From assembly GCA_017552715.1 (NCBI GenBank), contig JAFZOW010000006.1:34887-98886 (forward strand): a DNA stretch of 64,000 nt. Direction: 5' to 3'. Below, piece by piece: positions 26,467-34,750 of the stretch. A model generated the notes under the pieces. That model saw only the letters and a program-made list of their open reading frames with translations, made no database searches and was not told the origin of the DNA. Origin of the DNA: Lachnospiraceae bacterium (GTDB taxonomy: Bacteria; Bacillota; Clostridia; Lachnospirales; Lachnospiraceae). The translations under genes and the position numbers were made by a program. Positions within the stretch are counted from its first letter, which is position 1. Every line of letters begins with the position of its first letter.

Positions 26467-28578
26467 ATGGACGGGAAACTGAACGTTGAGGAACTTTTCG
26501 GGAGAAATGTGTTCACCATCGAGAAGATGCGTGAACGGCTGACCCGGGCGGTTTTCAAGGAAGTCATGAAGGTGATGAAGGAGGGAGGCGAACTCTCCAA
26601 GGGCTCGGCGGATGTGGTGGCCAAGGCCATGAAGGACTGGGCCGTGGAGATGGGGGCAACCCATTATACCCACTGGTTCCAGCCGCTGACCGGCATCACG
26701 GCCGAAAAGCATGACGCCTTTGTGACCCATCCGGACGAAGAAGGGCGTATGCTCCTGGAGTTTTCCGGCAAGGAGCTGATCAAGGGCGAGCCGGATGCGT
26801 CTTCCTTCCCTTCGGGGGGCCTGCGGGCCACCTTTGAGGCCAGGGGATATACGGCCTGGGATATCACTTCTCCGGCTTTTATAAAAGAGGATGCCACAGG
26901 CAAGATCCTCTGCATACCCACGGCTTTCTGTTCCTATACCGGGGAAGCCCTGGATAAGAAGACACCGCTCCTTCGTTCCGAGGAAGCCCTGAGCGAACAG
27001 GCACTGCGTATCGTACGGCTTTTCGGGAATACGGCTGCCCGGCGCGTAACTCCGTCGGTAGGTCTGGAGCAGGAATATTTCCTGGTGGACCGCGAGAAAT
27101 ATCTGAAGCGGGAAGACCTGATCTTTGCGGGACGCACCCTCTTCGGAGCGCCGGCCCCCAAAGGACAGGAGCTGGAGGATCATTATTTCGGTGCCATACG
27201 GGAGCGTATCGGTGCCTACATGAAGGATCTGAACATCGAGCTGTGGAAGCTTGGGGTGACGGCCAAGACGCAGCATAATGAGGTGGCTCCGGCCCAGCAC
27301 GAGCTGGCCCCCATATATGAGGACGGCAACGTGGCGGTGGATCACAACCAGCTGGTGATGGAGACCATGAAGAAGGTGGCGGGACGGCACGGTCTTACCT
27401 GTCTTCTGCATGAAAAGCCCTTTGCGGGCATGAACGGCTCCGGCAAACATGACAACTGGTCCCTGGTCACCGATAACGGGGTAAACCTTCTGGATCCCGG
27501 CCAGACACCCAATGATAATATGCAGTTCCTTCTGGTGCTGGCCTGCATGATCAAGGCCGTGGATGAGCATGCGGATCTTCTGCGGCAGTCGGCCTCCGAT
27601 GTGGGGAACGACCACCGTCTGGGCGCCAATGAAGCGCCTCCCGCCATCATCTCCATTTTCCTTGGGGATCAGCTGGAGGATGTGGTGGAGCAGCTGGTCT
27701 CCACCGGAAACGCTAAGAAGAGCAAGAAGAGCGGCAAGCTGCAGACCGGTGTATCGACTCTGCCGGATCTGGATAAGGATGCTACGGACCGTAACCGTAC
27801 CTCCCCCTTTGCCTTTACCGGAAACAAGTTCGAATTTCGTATGGTGGGCAGCTCCGATTCCGTGGCAGGCCCCAATACCGTACTGAATGCCATTGTGGCG
27901 GAAGCTTTCTGCGAAGCGGCGGACAGACTGGAAGCGGCTGAGGATTTTGAACAGGAACTGCACGATGTGATCAAGGAATATCTTGCGGATCATCAGCGTG
28001 TGATCTTCAACGGGGACGGTTATTCCGAAGCCTGGGTGCAGGAAGCGGAACGCCGTGGCCTTCCCAATATCCGTTCCATGGTGGAAGCCGTGGACGCTCT
28101 GCTTGAGAGCAGATCCGTAAAGATGTTTGAAAAATTCCGTATCTTTACCCGGGCGGAACTGGAATCCCGCGCCGAGATAACTTATCAGACCTACTCCAAA
28201 TCCATCAATATCGAAGCGCTGACCATGATCGACATGGCCAAAAAGCAGATCCTTCCGGCGGTGATGAAGTACAGCGGTAAGCTGGCGGAAACCATGCTGG
28301 CGGTAAAGGAGGCCGGCGGTGACGCCTCCGTACATGCCAGCATACTCTCGGAAGTGACCGGAAGGCTTTCCGAGATGAAGGAAGCCCTGGACAGGCTGCA
28401 GAAGGATCTTGCGGAGGCTTCCGCTGTCACGGATGTGAGAGAGCAGGCGTTCTATTACAAGGATAAGATCTTTGTGGATATGACGGCACTGCGTACTCCG
28501 GCGGATGCGCTGGAGATGTTGGTGGATAAGAGTATGTGGCCATTCCCGACCTATGGAGACATACTCTTCGAAGTATAA
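26467..28578 (+). CDS. glnN: Glutamine synthetase type III
   Basis: ATP-dependent condensation of glutamate and ammonia. At 703 residues it has the GSIII length and layout: N-terminal domain with [13 protein letters not shown] and [21 protein letters not shown], the catalytic region with [28 protein letters not shown] and the [11 protein letters not shown] motif, and a helical C-terminal domain. AGGAGG lies about 6 nt before the ATG. It stands 60 bp after the hydrogenase gene and 20 bp before trpE, so glutamine production is probably co-expressed with the glutamine-using anthranilate synthase. Confidence 0.97.
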   Translation: MDGKLNVEELFGRNVFTIEKMRERLTRAVFKEVMKVMKEGGELSKGSADVVAKAMKDWAVEMGATHYTHWFQPLTGITAEKHDAFVTHPDEEGRMLLEFSGKELIKGEPDASSFPSGGLRATFEARGYTAWDITSPAFIKEDATGKILCIPTAFCSYTGEALDKKTPLLRSEEALSEQALRIVRLFGNTAARRVTPSVGLEQEYFLVDREKYLKREDLIFAGRTLFGAPAPKGQELEDHYFGAIRERIGAYMKDLNIELWKLGVTAKTQHNEVAPAQHELAPIYEDGNVAVDHNQLVMETMKKVAGRHGLTCLLHEKPFAGMNGSGKHDNWSLVTDNGVNLLDPGQTPNDNMQFLLVLACMIKAVDEHADLLRQSASDVGNDHRLGANEAPPAIISIFLGDQLEDVVEQLVSTGNAKKSKKSGKLQTGVSTLPDLDKDATDRNRTSPFAFTGNKFEFRMVGSSDSVAGPNTVLNAIVAEAFCEAADRLEAAEDFEQELHDVIKEYLADHQRVIFNGDGYSEAWVQEAERRGLPNIRSMVEAVDALLESRSVKMFEKFRIFTRAELESRAEITYQTYSKSINIEALTMIDMAKKQILPAVMKYSGKLAETMLAVKEAGGDASVHASILSEVTGRLSEMKEALDRLQKDLAEASAVTDVREQAFYYKDKIFVDMTALRTPADALEMLVDKSMWPFPTYGDILFEV

Positions 28579-28598
28579 AAAAATACGGGAGGAGAGGA

Positions 28599-30071
28599 AT
28601 GAAGATCAGTCCGGATATCAGTGAAGTAAAAAGGGTCGCGGCAGAGGAAAAGTACGATGTTTATCCCCTTTCCTGCGAGATCCTTTCGGATTTTACCACG
28701 CCCATCGAGACCATGCGTGTGCTGCTTGCCCATTCTACCCACTGTTACATGCTGGAAAGTGCCCAGGCCAGTGAGCGCTGGGGGCGTTACACCTTTATGG
28801 GCTACGAGCCCAAGCTGGCCATCAGCTGCATTAACGGCAGGCTCCGTGCGGGAGAGGAAGAGATCGACTGTGACGATCCTTCGGAATATCTGCGGGAGCT
28901 GATGAAAACCCACAGAAGTCCCCGCATCCCTTCCCTGCCTTCCTTTACCGGAGGTCTGGTGGGATATTTCTCCTTCGATTACCTGGGCTACAGCGAGCCT
29001 ACCATCCGTCGGGAGGTGGTGGACGAAGAGGAATTCCGGGATATGGATGTGATGCTCTTTGATAAGGTCATCGCCTTTGACCATGTATGTCAGAAGATCG
29101 TCCTTATCGTGAACATGGAGCTTAAGGATGCGGAAGCCGGCTATGCAAAAGCAAAAGAGGAGCTGGCTGCCATGGTGAAGCTCTTAAAGAGCGGAGAGAA
29201 GAAGCAGGACTGCAGCGGAAGGCTCACGGGGGAAGTGACCCCCCTTTTTGACAGGGAAGCCTACTGCGACATGGTGGAAAAGGGAAAGCATCATATCGTG
29301 GAAGGAGATATCTTCCAGATCGTGCTCTCCAACCGCCTGTGCGCACCCTTTGAGGGAAGCCTGCTGGATACCTACCGCTATCTGCGGACCATCAATCCCT
29401 CGCCTTATATGTTTTATTTCTCGGGAACGGATGTGGAGGTGGCCGGGGCTTCACCGGAGACCCTGGTAAAACTGGAAGACGGAGTGCTGCATACCTTCCC
29501 TCTGGCGGGAACCCGGAAGAGGGGAGCTACGGCGGAAGAGGATGAAGCGTTGGAGCGGGAGCTGCTGGCGGATGAAAAGGAGCTGGCGGAGCATAACATG
29601 CTGGTGGATCTGGGCCGGAACGATCTGGGCCGGGTCAGCCGTTTCGGCACAGTGGAGGTGGAAAAGCTCCACTCCATCGAGCGTTACTCCCATGTGATGC
29701 ATATCGGTTCCACGGTGCGGGGCGTGATACGGGAGGATAAGGATGCCCTGGATGCCATTGAAGCGGTGCTTCCGGCAGGTACGCTTTCCGGGGCTCCCAA
29801 GATCCGTGCCTGCCAGCTGATCAACGAGCTGGAGAACAACAAGAGAGGGATCTATGGCGGAGCCATAGGATATATCGATTTTGCGGGGAATATGGATACC
29901 TGTATCGCTATACGTCTGGCCTACAAAAAGAACGGGAAGGTCTTTATCCGCAGCGGCGCCGGGATCGTGGCTGATTCGGTACCGGAAAAGGAATATGAGG
30001 AATCCATAAACAAAGCCCGTGCCGTGCTGGGAGCCCTTGAGGCGGCTTCATCGGAAGGAGGTGCCTTATGA
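28599..30071 (+). CDS. trpE: Anthranilate synthase component I
   Basis: Makes anthranilate from chorismate using ammonia delivered by TrpG. ATG 28599 is preceded by GGGAGGAGAGG. The N-terminal domain has MLESAQASERWGRYTFMG, the LLES-type tryptophan-binding motif that favours TrpE over PabB. The C-terminal chorismate-binding domain has DIFQIVLSNRL, INPSPYMFYF, FPLAGTRKRG, DLGRNDLGRVS, VLPAGTLSGAPKIRA and FIRSGAGIVADS. The length of 490 is normal. It overlaps trpG by 4 bases. No other trp genes follow, and no leader peptide or attenuator space exists (20 bp after glnN). Confidence 0.94.
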   Translation: MKISPDISEVKRVAAEEKYDVYPLSCEILSDFTTPIETMRVLLAHSTHCYMLESAQASERWGRYTFMGYEPKLAISCINGRLRAGEEEIDCDDPSEYLRELMKTHRSPRIPSLPSFTGGLVGYFSFDYLGYSEPTIRREVVDEEEFRDMDVMLFDKVIAFDHVCQKIVLIVNMELKDAEAGYAKAKEELAAMVKLLKSGEKKQDCSGRLTGEVTPLFDREAYCDMVEKGKHHIVEGDIFQIVLSNRLCAPFEGSLLDTYRYLRTINPSPYMFYFSGTDVEVAGASPETLVKLEDGVLHTFPLAGTRKRGATAEEDEALERELLADEKELAEHNMLVDLGRNDLGRVSRFGTVEVEKLHSIERYSHVMHIGSTVRGVIREDKDALDAIEAVLPAGTLSGAPKIRACQLINELENNKRGIYGGAIGYIDFAGNMDTCIAIRLAYKKNGKVFIRSGAGIVADSVPEKEYEESINKARAVLGALEAASSEGGAL

Positions 30072-30631
30072 TCCTGCTCATAGATAATTACGACAGTTTT
30101 TCCTATAATCTTTATCAGCTCGTGGGGGAACTGAATCCCGATATACGTGTGGCGCGTAATGACGAGCTGGATATCGAAGGGATCCGTAAACTGGGCCCTT
30201 CCCATATCATACTTTCTCCCGGCCCGGGGAAACCCGAAGATGCGGGGGTCTGTGTGGACTGCGTAAAAGAGCTGGGTGGGGAGATCCCCATACTGGGAGT
30301 ATGTCTGGGGCATCAGTCCATCTGTCTGGCCTACGGTGCAACCGTAAGCTACGCAAAGCAGCTGATGCACGGAAAGCAGTCGGAAGTGAAGCTGGATACG
30401 CAGAGCCTGCTTTTCCGCGGCTGTCCGGAAAAGACCCTGATCGCCCGTTACCATTCCCTGGCGGCTGTTCCGGAGACGATGCCGGACTGCCTGCGTGTCA
30501 CGGCGCGCACCGCGGACGGAGAAGTGATGGCGGTAGAGCATGTGAATAAAGCGGTTTATGGCGTACAGTTCCATCCGGAGTCCATCATGACCCCGGACGG
30601 AAGAAAGATGCTTAAGAATTTTCTGGGATAA
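30068..30631 (+). CDS. trpG: Anthranilate synthase component II (glutamine amidotransferase)
   Basis: Class I amidotransferase that hydrolyses glutamine and channels ammonia to TrpE. Motifs are NYDSFSYNLYQ, SPGPGKPEDAG (oxyanion), GVCLGHQSI with the catalytic Cys, and VQFHPESIMT with the catalytic His/Glu. The 187-residue size is standard. AAGGAGG is placed in the end of trpE. It could also serve aminodeoxychorismate synthesis (amphibolic TrpG/PabA), common when only one copy is present. It is convergent with the SpoIIE-phosphatase gene, 16 bp away. Confidence 0.93.
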   Translation: MILLIDNYDSFSYNLYQLVGELNPDIRVARNDELDIEGIRKLGPSHIILSPGPGKPEDAGVCVDCVKELGGEIPILGVCLGHQSICLAYGATVSYAKQLMHGKQSEVKLDTQSLLFRGCPEKTLIARYHSLAAVPETMPDCLRVTARTADGEVMAVEHVNKAVYGVQFHPESIMTPDGRKMLKNFLG

Positions 30632-30647
30632 GGATCTTTATCGGAAA

Positions 30648-32654
30648 TCAGCCCGAATAAAGAAGAGAGAGCATTGTCAGGTCGTCGAAGGGTTCCGCCC
30701 CTTCGGCGTAACTGTCTATATCCTTTTTTATGGCGGCAAGGAATTCTTCCGGCATAAGAGAAGCGTGACGGTTCATGGTCTCAAGCATGGCAGAGATACC
30801 GTAGCGCTTTCCAGCAGGATTCTTGGCGTCCGGTAATCCGTCCGTATACAGGAAGAGCTTGTCACCGGGCAGGAGACAGATGTTGTTTGCCTTGTAACGG
30901 GTATCTTCCATGGCGGCGAGAGGAGGGAAGCTTTCTTCCATCATCAGTTCGTAATCCCCCTGGGCATGCTTGAGGGCCGGATACTCATGTCCGGCATTGG
31001 CATAGCTTAGGACGCCGCTCTTTAAGTTCAGGATCCCCAGCCAGGCTGTGACAAAAAGCTCCGAATCGTTGTTCTGGCACAGATGACGGTTGGTATCCTC
31101 CAGTACATGAGCGGGAGTGCGCCCGGTAAGGACGCTGTTCTTAAGGAGGGTCTTGGTGATGACCATAAAGAGCGCCGCAGGCACTCCCTTGCCCGAGACA
31201 TCTGCCATGACCAGTGCCAGATTATCGGGATTGATAAAGAAGAAGTCGTAAAAATCTCCGCCCACTTCCCTGGCAGGCTGCATGCTGGCATGAAGATTGA
31301 TATTCTTCCATTTCGGGAAGTTGGTGGGAAGCATGCCGGACTGGATATGCGTGGCAATGCTCAGCTCCGTATTCAGGCGTTCCGTTTCTGCGGTGAGCTT
31401 TGTCAGGTCATGGATATGAGCCTGAAGAGAAGCGCTCATTTCATTAAAGCTTTCCGCAAGGTCGCTGATCTCGTCATTGCTTTCTATGCTGACACGGTAA
31501 TCCAGATGGCCGCTGCTGATCTCCTTTACGTCTGAAGTAAGAGTGAGCAGGGGGGCGGTCAGACGTTCCGCCAGACGGCGTATGCTGAAGTATTCAAGGA
31601 TCAGGATCAGTATGAAGATCATGATAAAGGCTATGATCAGATTGCGGATACCGGTATCGATGGACTTCACCGGAGCCATGGCCAGTTCCTGCGGCACATG
31701 GAGACAGAGTGTCCAGCCCGTACTTTCCACCGGGGCGGAACAGTAGTAGATACGGTTATTCAGGAAGGCCGGATGGGTGTCGGAGAGCAATCGTGCGGCC
31801 GTCTCCTCGTCGATACCTTCACTTTTGGTCAGGGGCATGGCGTTGCCGTCGGCAGAGATCACGTTGCCGTTGTTGTCTACCAGAAAGGCATAAGCTCCCT
31901 CTCCGAGGTTAAGGGCAACGCTGGAACGATAAAGGTCGGAGATCAGAACATCCACACCGAAAACGCCGTAGAATCTGCCCTCTGCATCGTAATAGGGGGA
32001 AGCACAGGTGACGGTAAGCCCACGCCCGAAGCCATCGTTATAGATATCCGTAAATATGGTATTGCCGGCTTCCTTGCATTTTTTGTACCAGCTTACTTCA
32101 AAGAAATCGTAAACTCCGTCCTCGGGAGCCATATTATCCACGGGTTCATAGCCGGCCAGTATTCCCTTTTCGTTTCCCCAGTAAATAGCCGATACATTCT
32201 TGGACCGGTCGCTGATGATCGGATAGATAAGATCTTCCACATTACCCGTAAGGCGCAGCTCATCGTAGTGATCGGAAACAAGGATATCTCCGGTACGCCG
32301 TACGGCAGCCAGACCGTATTTCTCATTTCGCGGGTCCGTGACGGGGTCATGTTTAGTCATGTTCATGCGGGGAAGGTAGTCATCCGGATCGGCATAGATC
32401 TGACTCAGGTATCCGGCGAAGGCTTGGGCATATTCCCGGTAACGAATCAGATAAGCCTCTACCGCATAAGCTTTGTTCCCGGCAATATTCTTCAGATTGA
32501 CGCGCGTCTCCTCTGCCAGAGCGGTTTCACTCTGCCGTCGGATGATGTGCATGATCCCCACTGCCATGATACTGTTTAACAGAACGGCTACAATGGAGAT
32601 GACATAGCCCAGAAGCTGCAGACGTTTTCGGATGGATGAACGCTTTGTTTTCAC
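30648..32654 (-). CDS. Membrane sensor serine phosphatase (dCache-HAMP-SpoIIE/PP2C)
   Basis: The start is GTG 32654 with GAAGGAAAG upstream. Architecture: a membrane helix (about 14-36), a large extracellular double-Cache-like sensor (about 40-340), a second helix (~343-362), HAMP (RLTAPLLTLTSDVKEISSGHLDYRV), a short coiled coil, then a SpoIIE-type PP2C domain. Metal ligands are visible in REVGGDFYDFF, MADVSGKG and the final DDLTML. It should dephosphorylate an anti-sigma-antagonist such as the STAS protein encoded first in the same operon, in response to an extracellular ligand. Third gene of a minus-strand operon, 12 bp after the EAL gene. Confidence 0.92.
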   Translation of the reverse strand: MKTKRSSIRKRLQLLGYVISIVAVLLNSIMAVGIMHIIRRQSETALAEETRVNLKNIAGNKAYAVEAYLIRYREYAQAFAGYLSQIYADPDDYLPRMNMTKHDPVTDPRNEKYGLAAVRRTGDILVSDHYDELRLTGNVEDLIYPIISDRSKNVSAIYWGNEKGILAGYEPVDNMAPEDGVYDFFEVSWYKKCKEAGNTIFTDIYNDGFGRGLTVTCASPYYDAEGRFYGVFGVDVLISDLYRSSVALNLGEGAYAFLVDNNGNVISADGNAMPLTKSEGIDEETAARLLSDTHPAFLNNRIYYCSAPVESTGWTLCLHVPQELAMAPVKSIDTGIRNLIIAFIMIFILILILEYFSIRRLAERLTAPLLTLTSDVKEISSGHLDYRVSIESNDEISDLAESFNEMSASLQAHIHDLTKLTAETERLNTELSIATHIQSGMLPTNFPKWKNINLHASMQPAREVGGDFYDFFFINPDNLALVMADVSGKGVPAALFMVITKTLLKNSVLTGRTPAHVLEDTNRHLCQNNDSELFVTAWLGILNLKSGVLSYANAGHEYPALKHAQGDYELMMEESFPPLAAMEDTRYKANNICLLPGDKLFLYTDGLPDAKNPAGKRYGISAMLETMNRHASLMPEEFLAAIKKDIDSYAEGAEPFDDLTMLSLLYSG

Positions 32655-32666
32655 GGCTTTCCTTCC

Positions 32667-34298
32667 CTACTTCTTGTATTGTTTCTGTGCAAGCTTGGTG
32701 GTGAATTCTTCTGCTTTCATGGGACGGTCGTAATAAAATCCCTGTATGGTATGGCAGCCGGCGTTCCGTACAAATTCCAGCTGCTCCCTGCGCTCCACGC
32801 CTTCGGTGATCACGCTGATCCCCAGTTCCTCGGCCATGTGGATGATGTCGGTTAAGATGATACGGTCCTGATCGGAAAAATCTTCGTTGTCGATGAAAGA
32901 ACGGTCGATCTTCAGCTCGTTGATCTGCAGGTTCCGCAGGGTACTTAAGGAAGAATAACCGCTGCCGAAATCATCGATGGAGGTGGAGATCCCCGAATCC
33001 CACAGATGCTTCAGAAAAGCGGAAAGCAGACCGTGCTCCTGCTCGTCCACGGTCTCGGTGATCTCGATCTGTACAAGGGAGCGGTCCAGGGAATACTTTT
33101 CGATAACGGCTACGATATCCTCCGAAAGGTGCTGGTTGGACAGATCGCGGCGGGATACGTTCACGGAAACGCATACCGGATCCAGCCCCTGTTCCCTCCA
33201 GCGGCTTTGGTCGGAACAGACCTGTTCCAGTACGTACATATCCAGCCTGGAGATCAGGCCTTCCCGTTCCAGTACGGGCACGAAAGTTCCGGGGGAGAAG
33301 GTCTCGCCCTCATGCTGCCAGCGCACCAGACCTTCCGCACCTACCAGCATATGGGTGTCGGAATTGACCTTGGGCTGGTAGTATATGGTGAACTCCCGCT
33401 TTGCAAGGGCTTCGTCAAAGAATTCCAGGATCTGTTTCTGGCGGTTTACTTCGGCTTCGATCTTTTCGTTGACGAAGCAGACCGGCTCGTGGGTCTCGTT
33501 GCGGGCTATGCTTAAGGCCACCGAGGGCTTGGAAACAATGTCCAGGGGATCGTGAAGGCTTTCCGCATCGATCTGCCATACACCGACGGTGGCTGCGATA
33601 CGGGCGGAGAAGGTCTCTTCTCCCAGTTCGGCTTCGATGGGTATCCCGGAAAGCAGCTTCAGGAAGGCCTCGGAATGCTCCTTTTTGATCAGGGCCACGT
33701 AGTTGTCTCCGCCCAGATGGCCGATGATCTCGTCGTTCTTGAGAAAGGCCGAGATCTCGGAAGCATAGATCACCATGATGTTATCCGCATTCTTAAGGCC
33801 GATGCGTTTGCTGATATATCCGAAGCCTTTCAGGTTAAACGCGAAAGAATCGTATGCGGGGAGCATCCCGGCATTAAAGAGCCGTCGGACAGTGGTATTG
33901 TAGCCGCTGCCGTTGGGAAGTCCCGTAAGGGGATTGGTGGCGGCACTGCGCTCGATGAGACGGTTATAGTCGATATGCTCCAGATACTGTGCACAGGAAA
34001 AGGCCAGCATCTCGATCCAGGGAGCTTCTTCTTCGGTAAAGCATTCATTGACCGGGAAGACCAGGATCTTTTTCTTGCTCCCCTTTCCGCCGCGGTAGAC
34101 ATGTTCCAGAGGAAGGGAATCCGAGATCATGCCGGAAGAATACAGAGTCAGCCTGCCGGGACCGACACCGCTCTCAATGCGTGAGATACCGAAAGAGGCG
34201 GCTATCTCATTGATGGCCGCTTCAAAGCGTTCCCTGCGGGGGATCTTTTCCGAAAGTCTGCGTTGGAATTTCAGAAGCTCCTGCTGATGATCCGGCAT
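32667..34298 (-). CDS. c-di-GMP phosphodiesterase with degenerate GGDEF and intact EAL
   Basis: I choose ATG 34298 (MPDHQQELL) because GGAGAG sits 5 nt upstream; ATG 34310 is the alternative. Residues ~1-130 form a GAF-like region, 135-295 a GGDEF fold whose signature is GGDNY, probably not cyclising, and ~300-543 an EAL domain. The EAL domain has EGLVRW (catalytic Glu kept), SVNVSRRDL, QIEITETVDE, SIDDFGSGYSSL and ITEGVERREQ, i.e. the complete metal and catalytic set. It should linearise c-di-GMP to pGpG, possibly GTP-activated via the GGDEF-like domain. It lies between the STAS and phosphatase genes, tying c-di-GMP to a partner-switching circuit. Confidence 0.92.
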   Translation of the reverse strand: MPDHQQELLKFQRRLSEKIPRRERFEAAINEIAASFGISRIESGVGPGRLTLYSSGMISDSLPLEHVYRGGKGSKKKILVFPVNECFTEEEAPWIEMLAFSCAQYLEHIDYNRLIERSAATNPLTGLPNGSGYNTTVRRLFNAGMLPAYDSFAFNLKGFGYISKRIGLKNADNIMVIYASEISAFLKNDEIIGHLGGDNYVALIKKEHSEAFLKLLSGIPIEAELGEETFSARIAATVGVWQIDAESLHDPLDIVSKPSVALSIARNETHEPVCFVNEKIEAEVNRQKQILEFFDEALAKREFTIYYQPKVNSDTHMLVGAEGLVRWQHEGETFSPGTFVPVLEREGLISRLDMYVLEQVCSDQSRWREQGLDPVCVSVNVSRRDLSNQHLSEDIVAVIEKYSLDRSLVQIEITETVDEQEHGLLSAFLKHLWDSGISTSIDDFGSGYSSLSTLRNLQINELKIDRSFIDNEDFSDQDRIILTDIIHMAEELGISVITEGVERREQLEFVRNAGCHTIQGFYYDRPMKAEEFTTKLAQKQYKK

Positions 34299-34325
34299 GT
34301 TTCTCTCCATTTATGTAGGAATCCT

Positions 34326-34622
34326 TTATTCGATGTTCAAAAGTTTTGTGAAACCGCTTACCTGGAAGATGGACATTACTTCTTCGTTGACATTGCGGAT
34401 GATCATGCTGCCCTGGGCATTCATGATCTTCTGCATGCACAAAAAGACCCGGAGGCCGGCGGAAGATACATATTCCAGCTCCTTCAGGTCAAATTCAAGC
34501 CTTTTAACCCCCAGGATCTCATCCCGGAGGCACTGTTCGAGTTCAGGTGCGTTAACGGCGTCGAGTTCGCCTACAAGCAGCACCTTAAGGCATTCTCCGT
34601 TGTCGCTTTTTTCAAAATCCAT
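34326..34622 (-). CDS. STAS-domain anti-anti-sigma factor (SpoIIAA/RsbV-like)
   Basis: ATG 34622 (MDFEKSDNGE) has AAAGGAAAA 6-7 nt upstream; an upstream ATG at 34661 would lie over the -10 region. The 98-residue STAS protein has ELDAVNAPELE and EYVSSAGLRVFL, whose Ser is the usual kinase target. In partner switching the unphosphorylated form binds an anti-sigma kinase and frees a sigma factor; the SpoIIE-type phosphatase two genes downstream would be the activator. No RsbW/SpoIIAB kinase or sigma gene is nearby. Confidence 0.93.
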   Translation of the reverse strand: MDFEKSDNGECLKVLLVGELDAVNAPELEQCLRDEILGVKRLEFDLKELEYVSSAGLRVFLCMQKIMNAQGSMIIRNVNEEVMSIFQVSGFTKLLNIE

Positions 34623-34651
34623 GTAATTTTCCTTTGCGGTATCTGATAGAA

Positions 34652-34680
34652 AGTATACCATAATTTTCGCGTAAATGAAA
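34652..34680 (-). promoter_or_regulatory. Promoter of the STAS/EAL/phosphatase operon
   Basis: Minus strand: TTTCAT (34680-34675), 17-bp spacer, TATACT (34657-34652) with TATG immediately upstream as an extended -10. It lies 30 bp from the STAS ATG. Confidence 0.65.
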
Positions 34681-34718
34681 CAGGAAAAGATAAATAATTT
34701 GTTCCATTTTCGGGGATT

Positions 34719-34729
34719 TGTGGTATCAT
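34719..34729 (+). promoter_or_regulatory. Extended -10 of the first HD-GYP gene
   Basis: TGTGGTATCAT, an extended -10 element, 22 bp before the ATG at 34751. A weak TTGTTC lies 19 bp upstream of the hexamer. Confidence 0.5.
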
Positions 34730-34750
34730 GGTCAGGGGGGATATGGGTTC

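Noticed and set aside
28579-28598. trp leader peptide or T-box before trpE
   Set aside because: Only 20 bp separate glnN and trpE, which holds little beyond the ribosome site.
30632-30660. Bidirectional terminator between trpG and the phosphatase gene
   Set aside because: A CTTTATCGG / CCGAATAAAG stem with a bulge can be drawn, but it is weak and partly within the minus-strand stop region.
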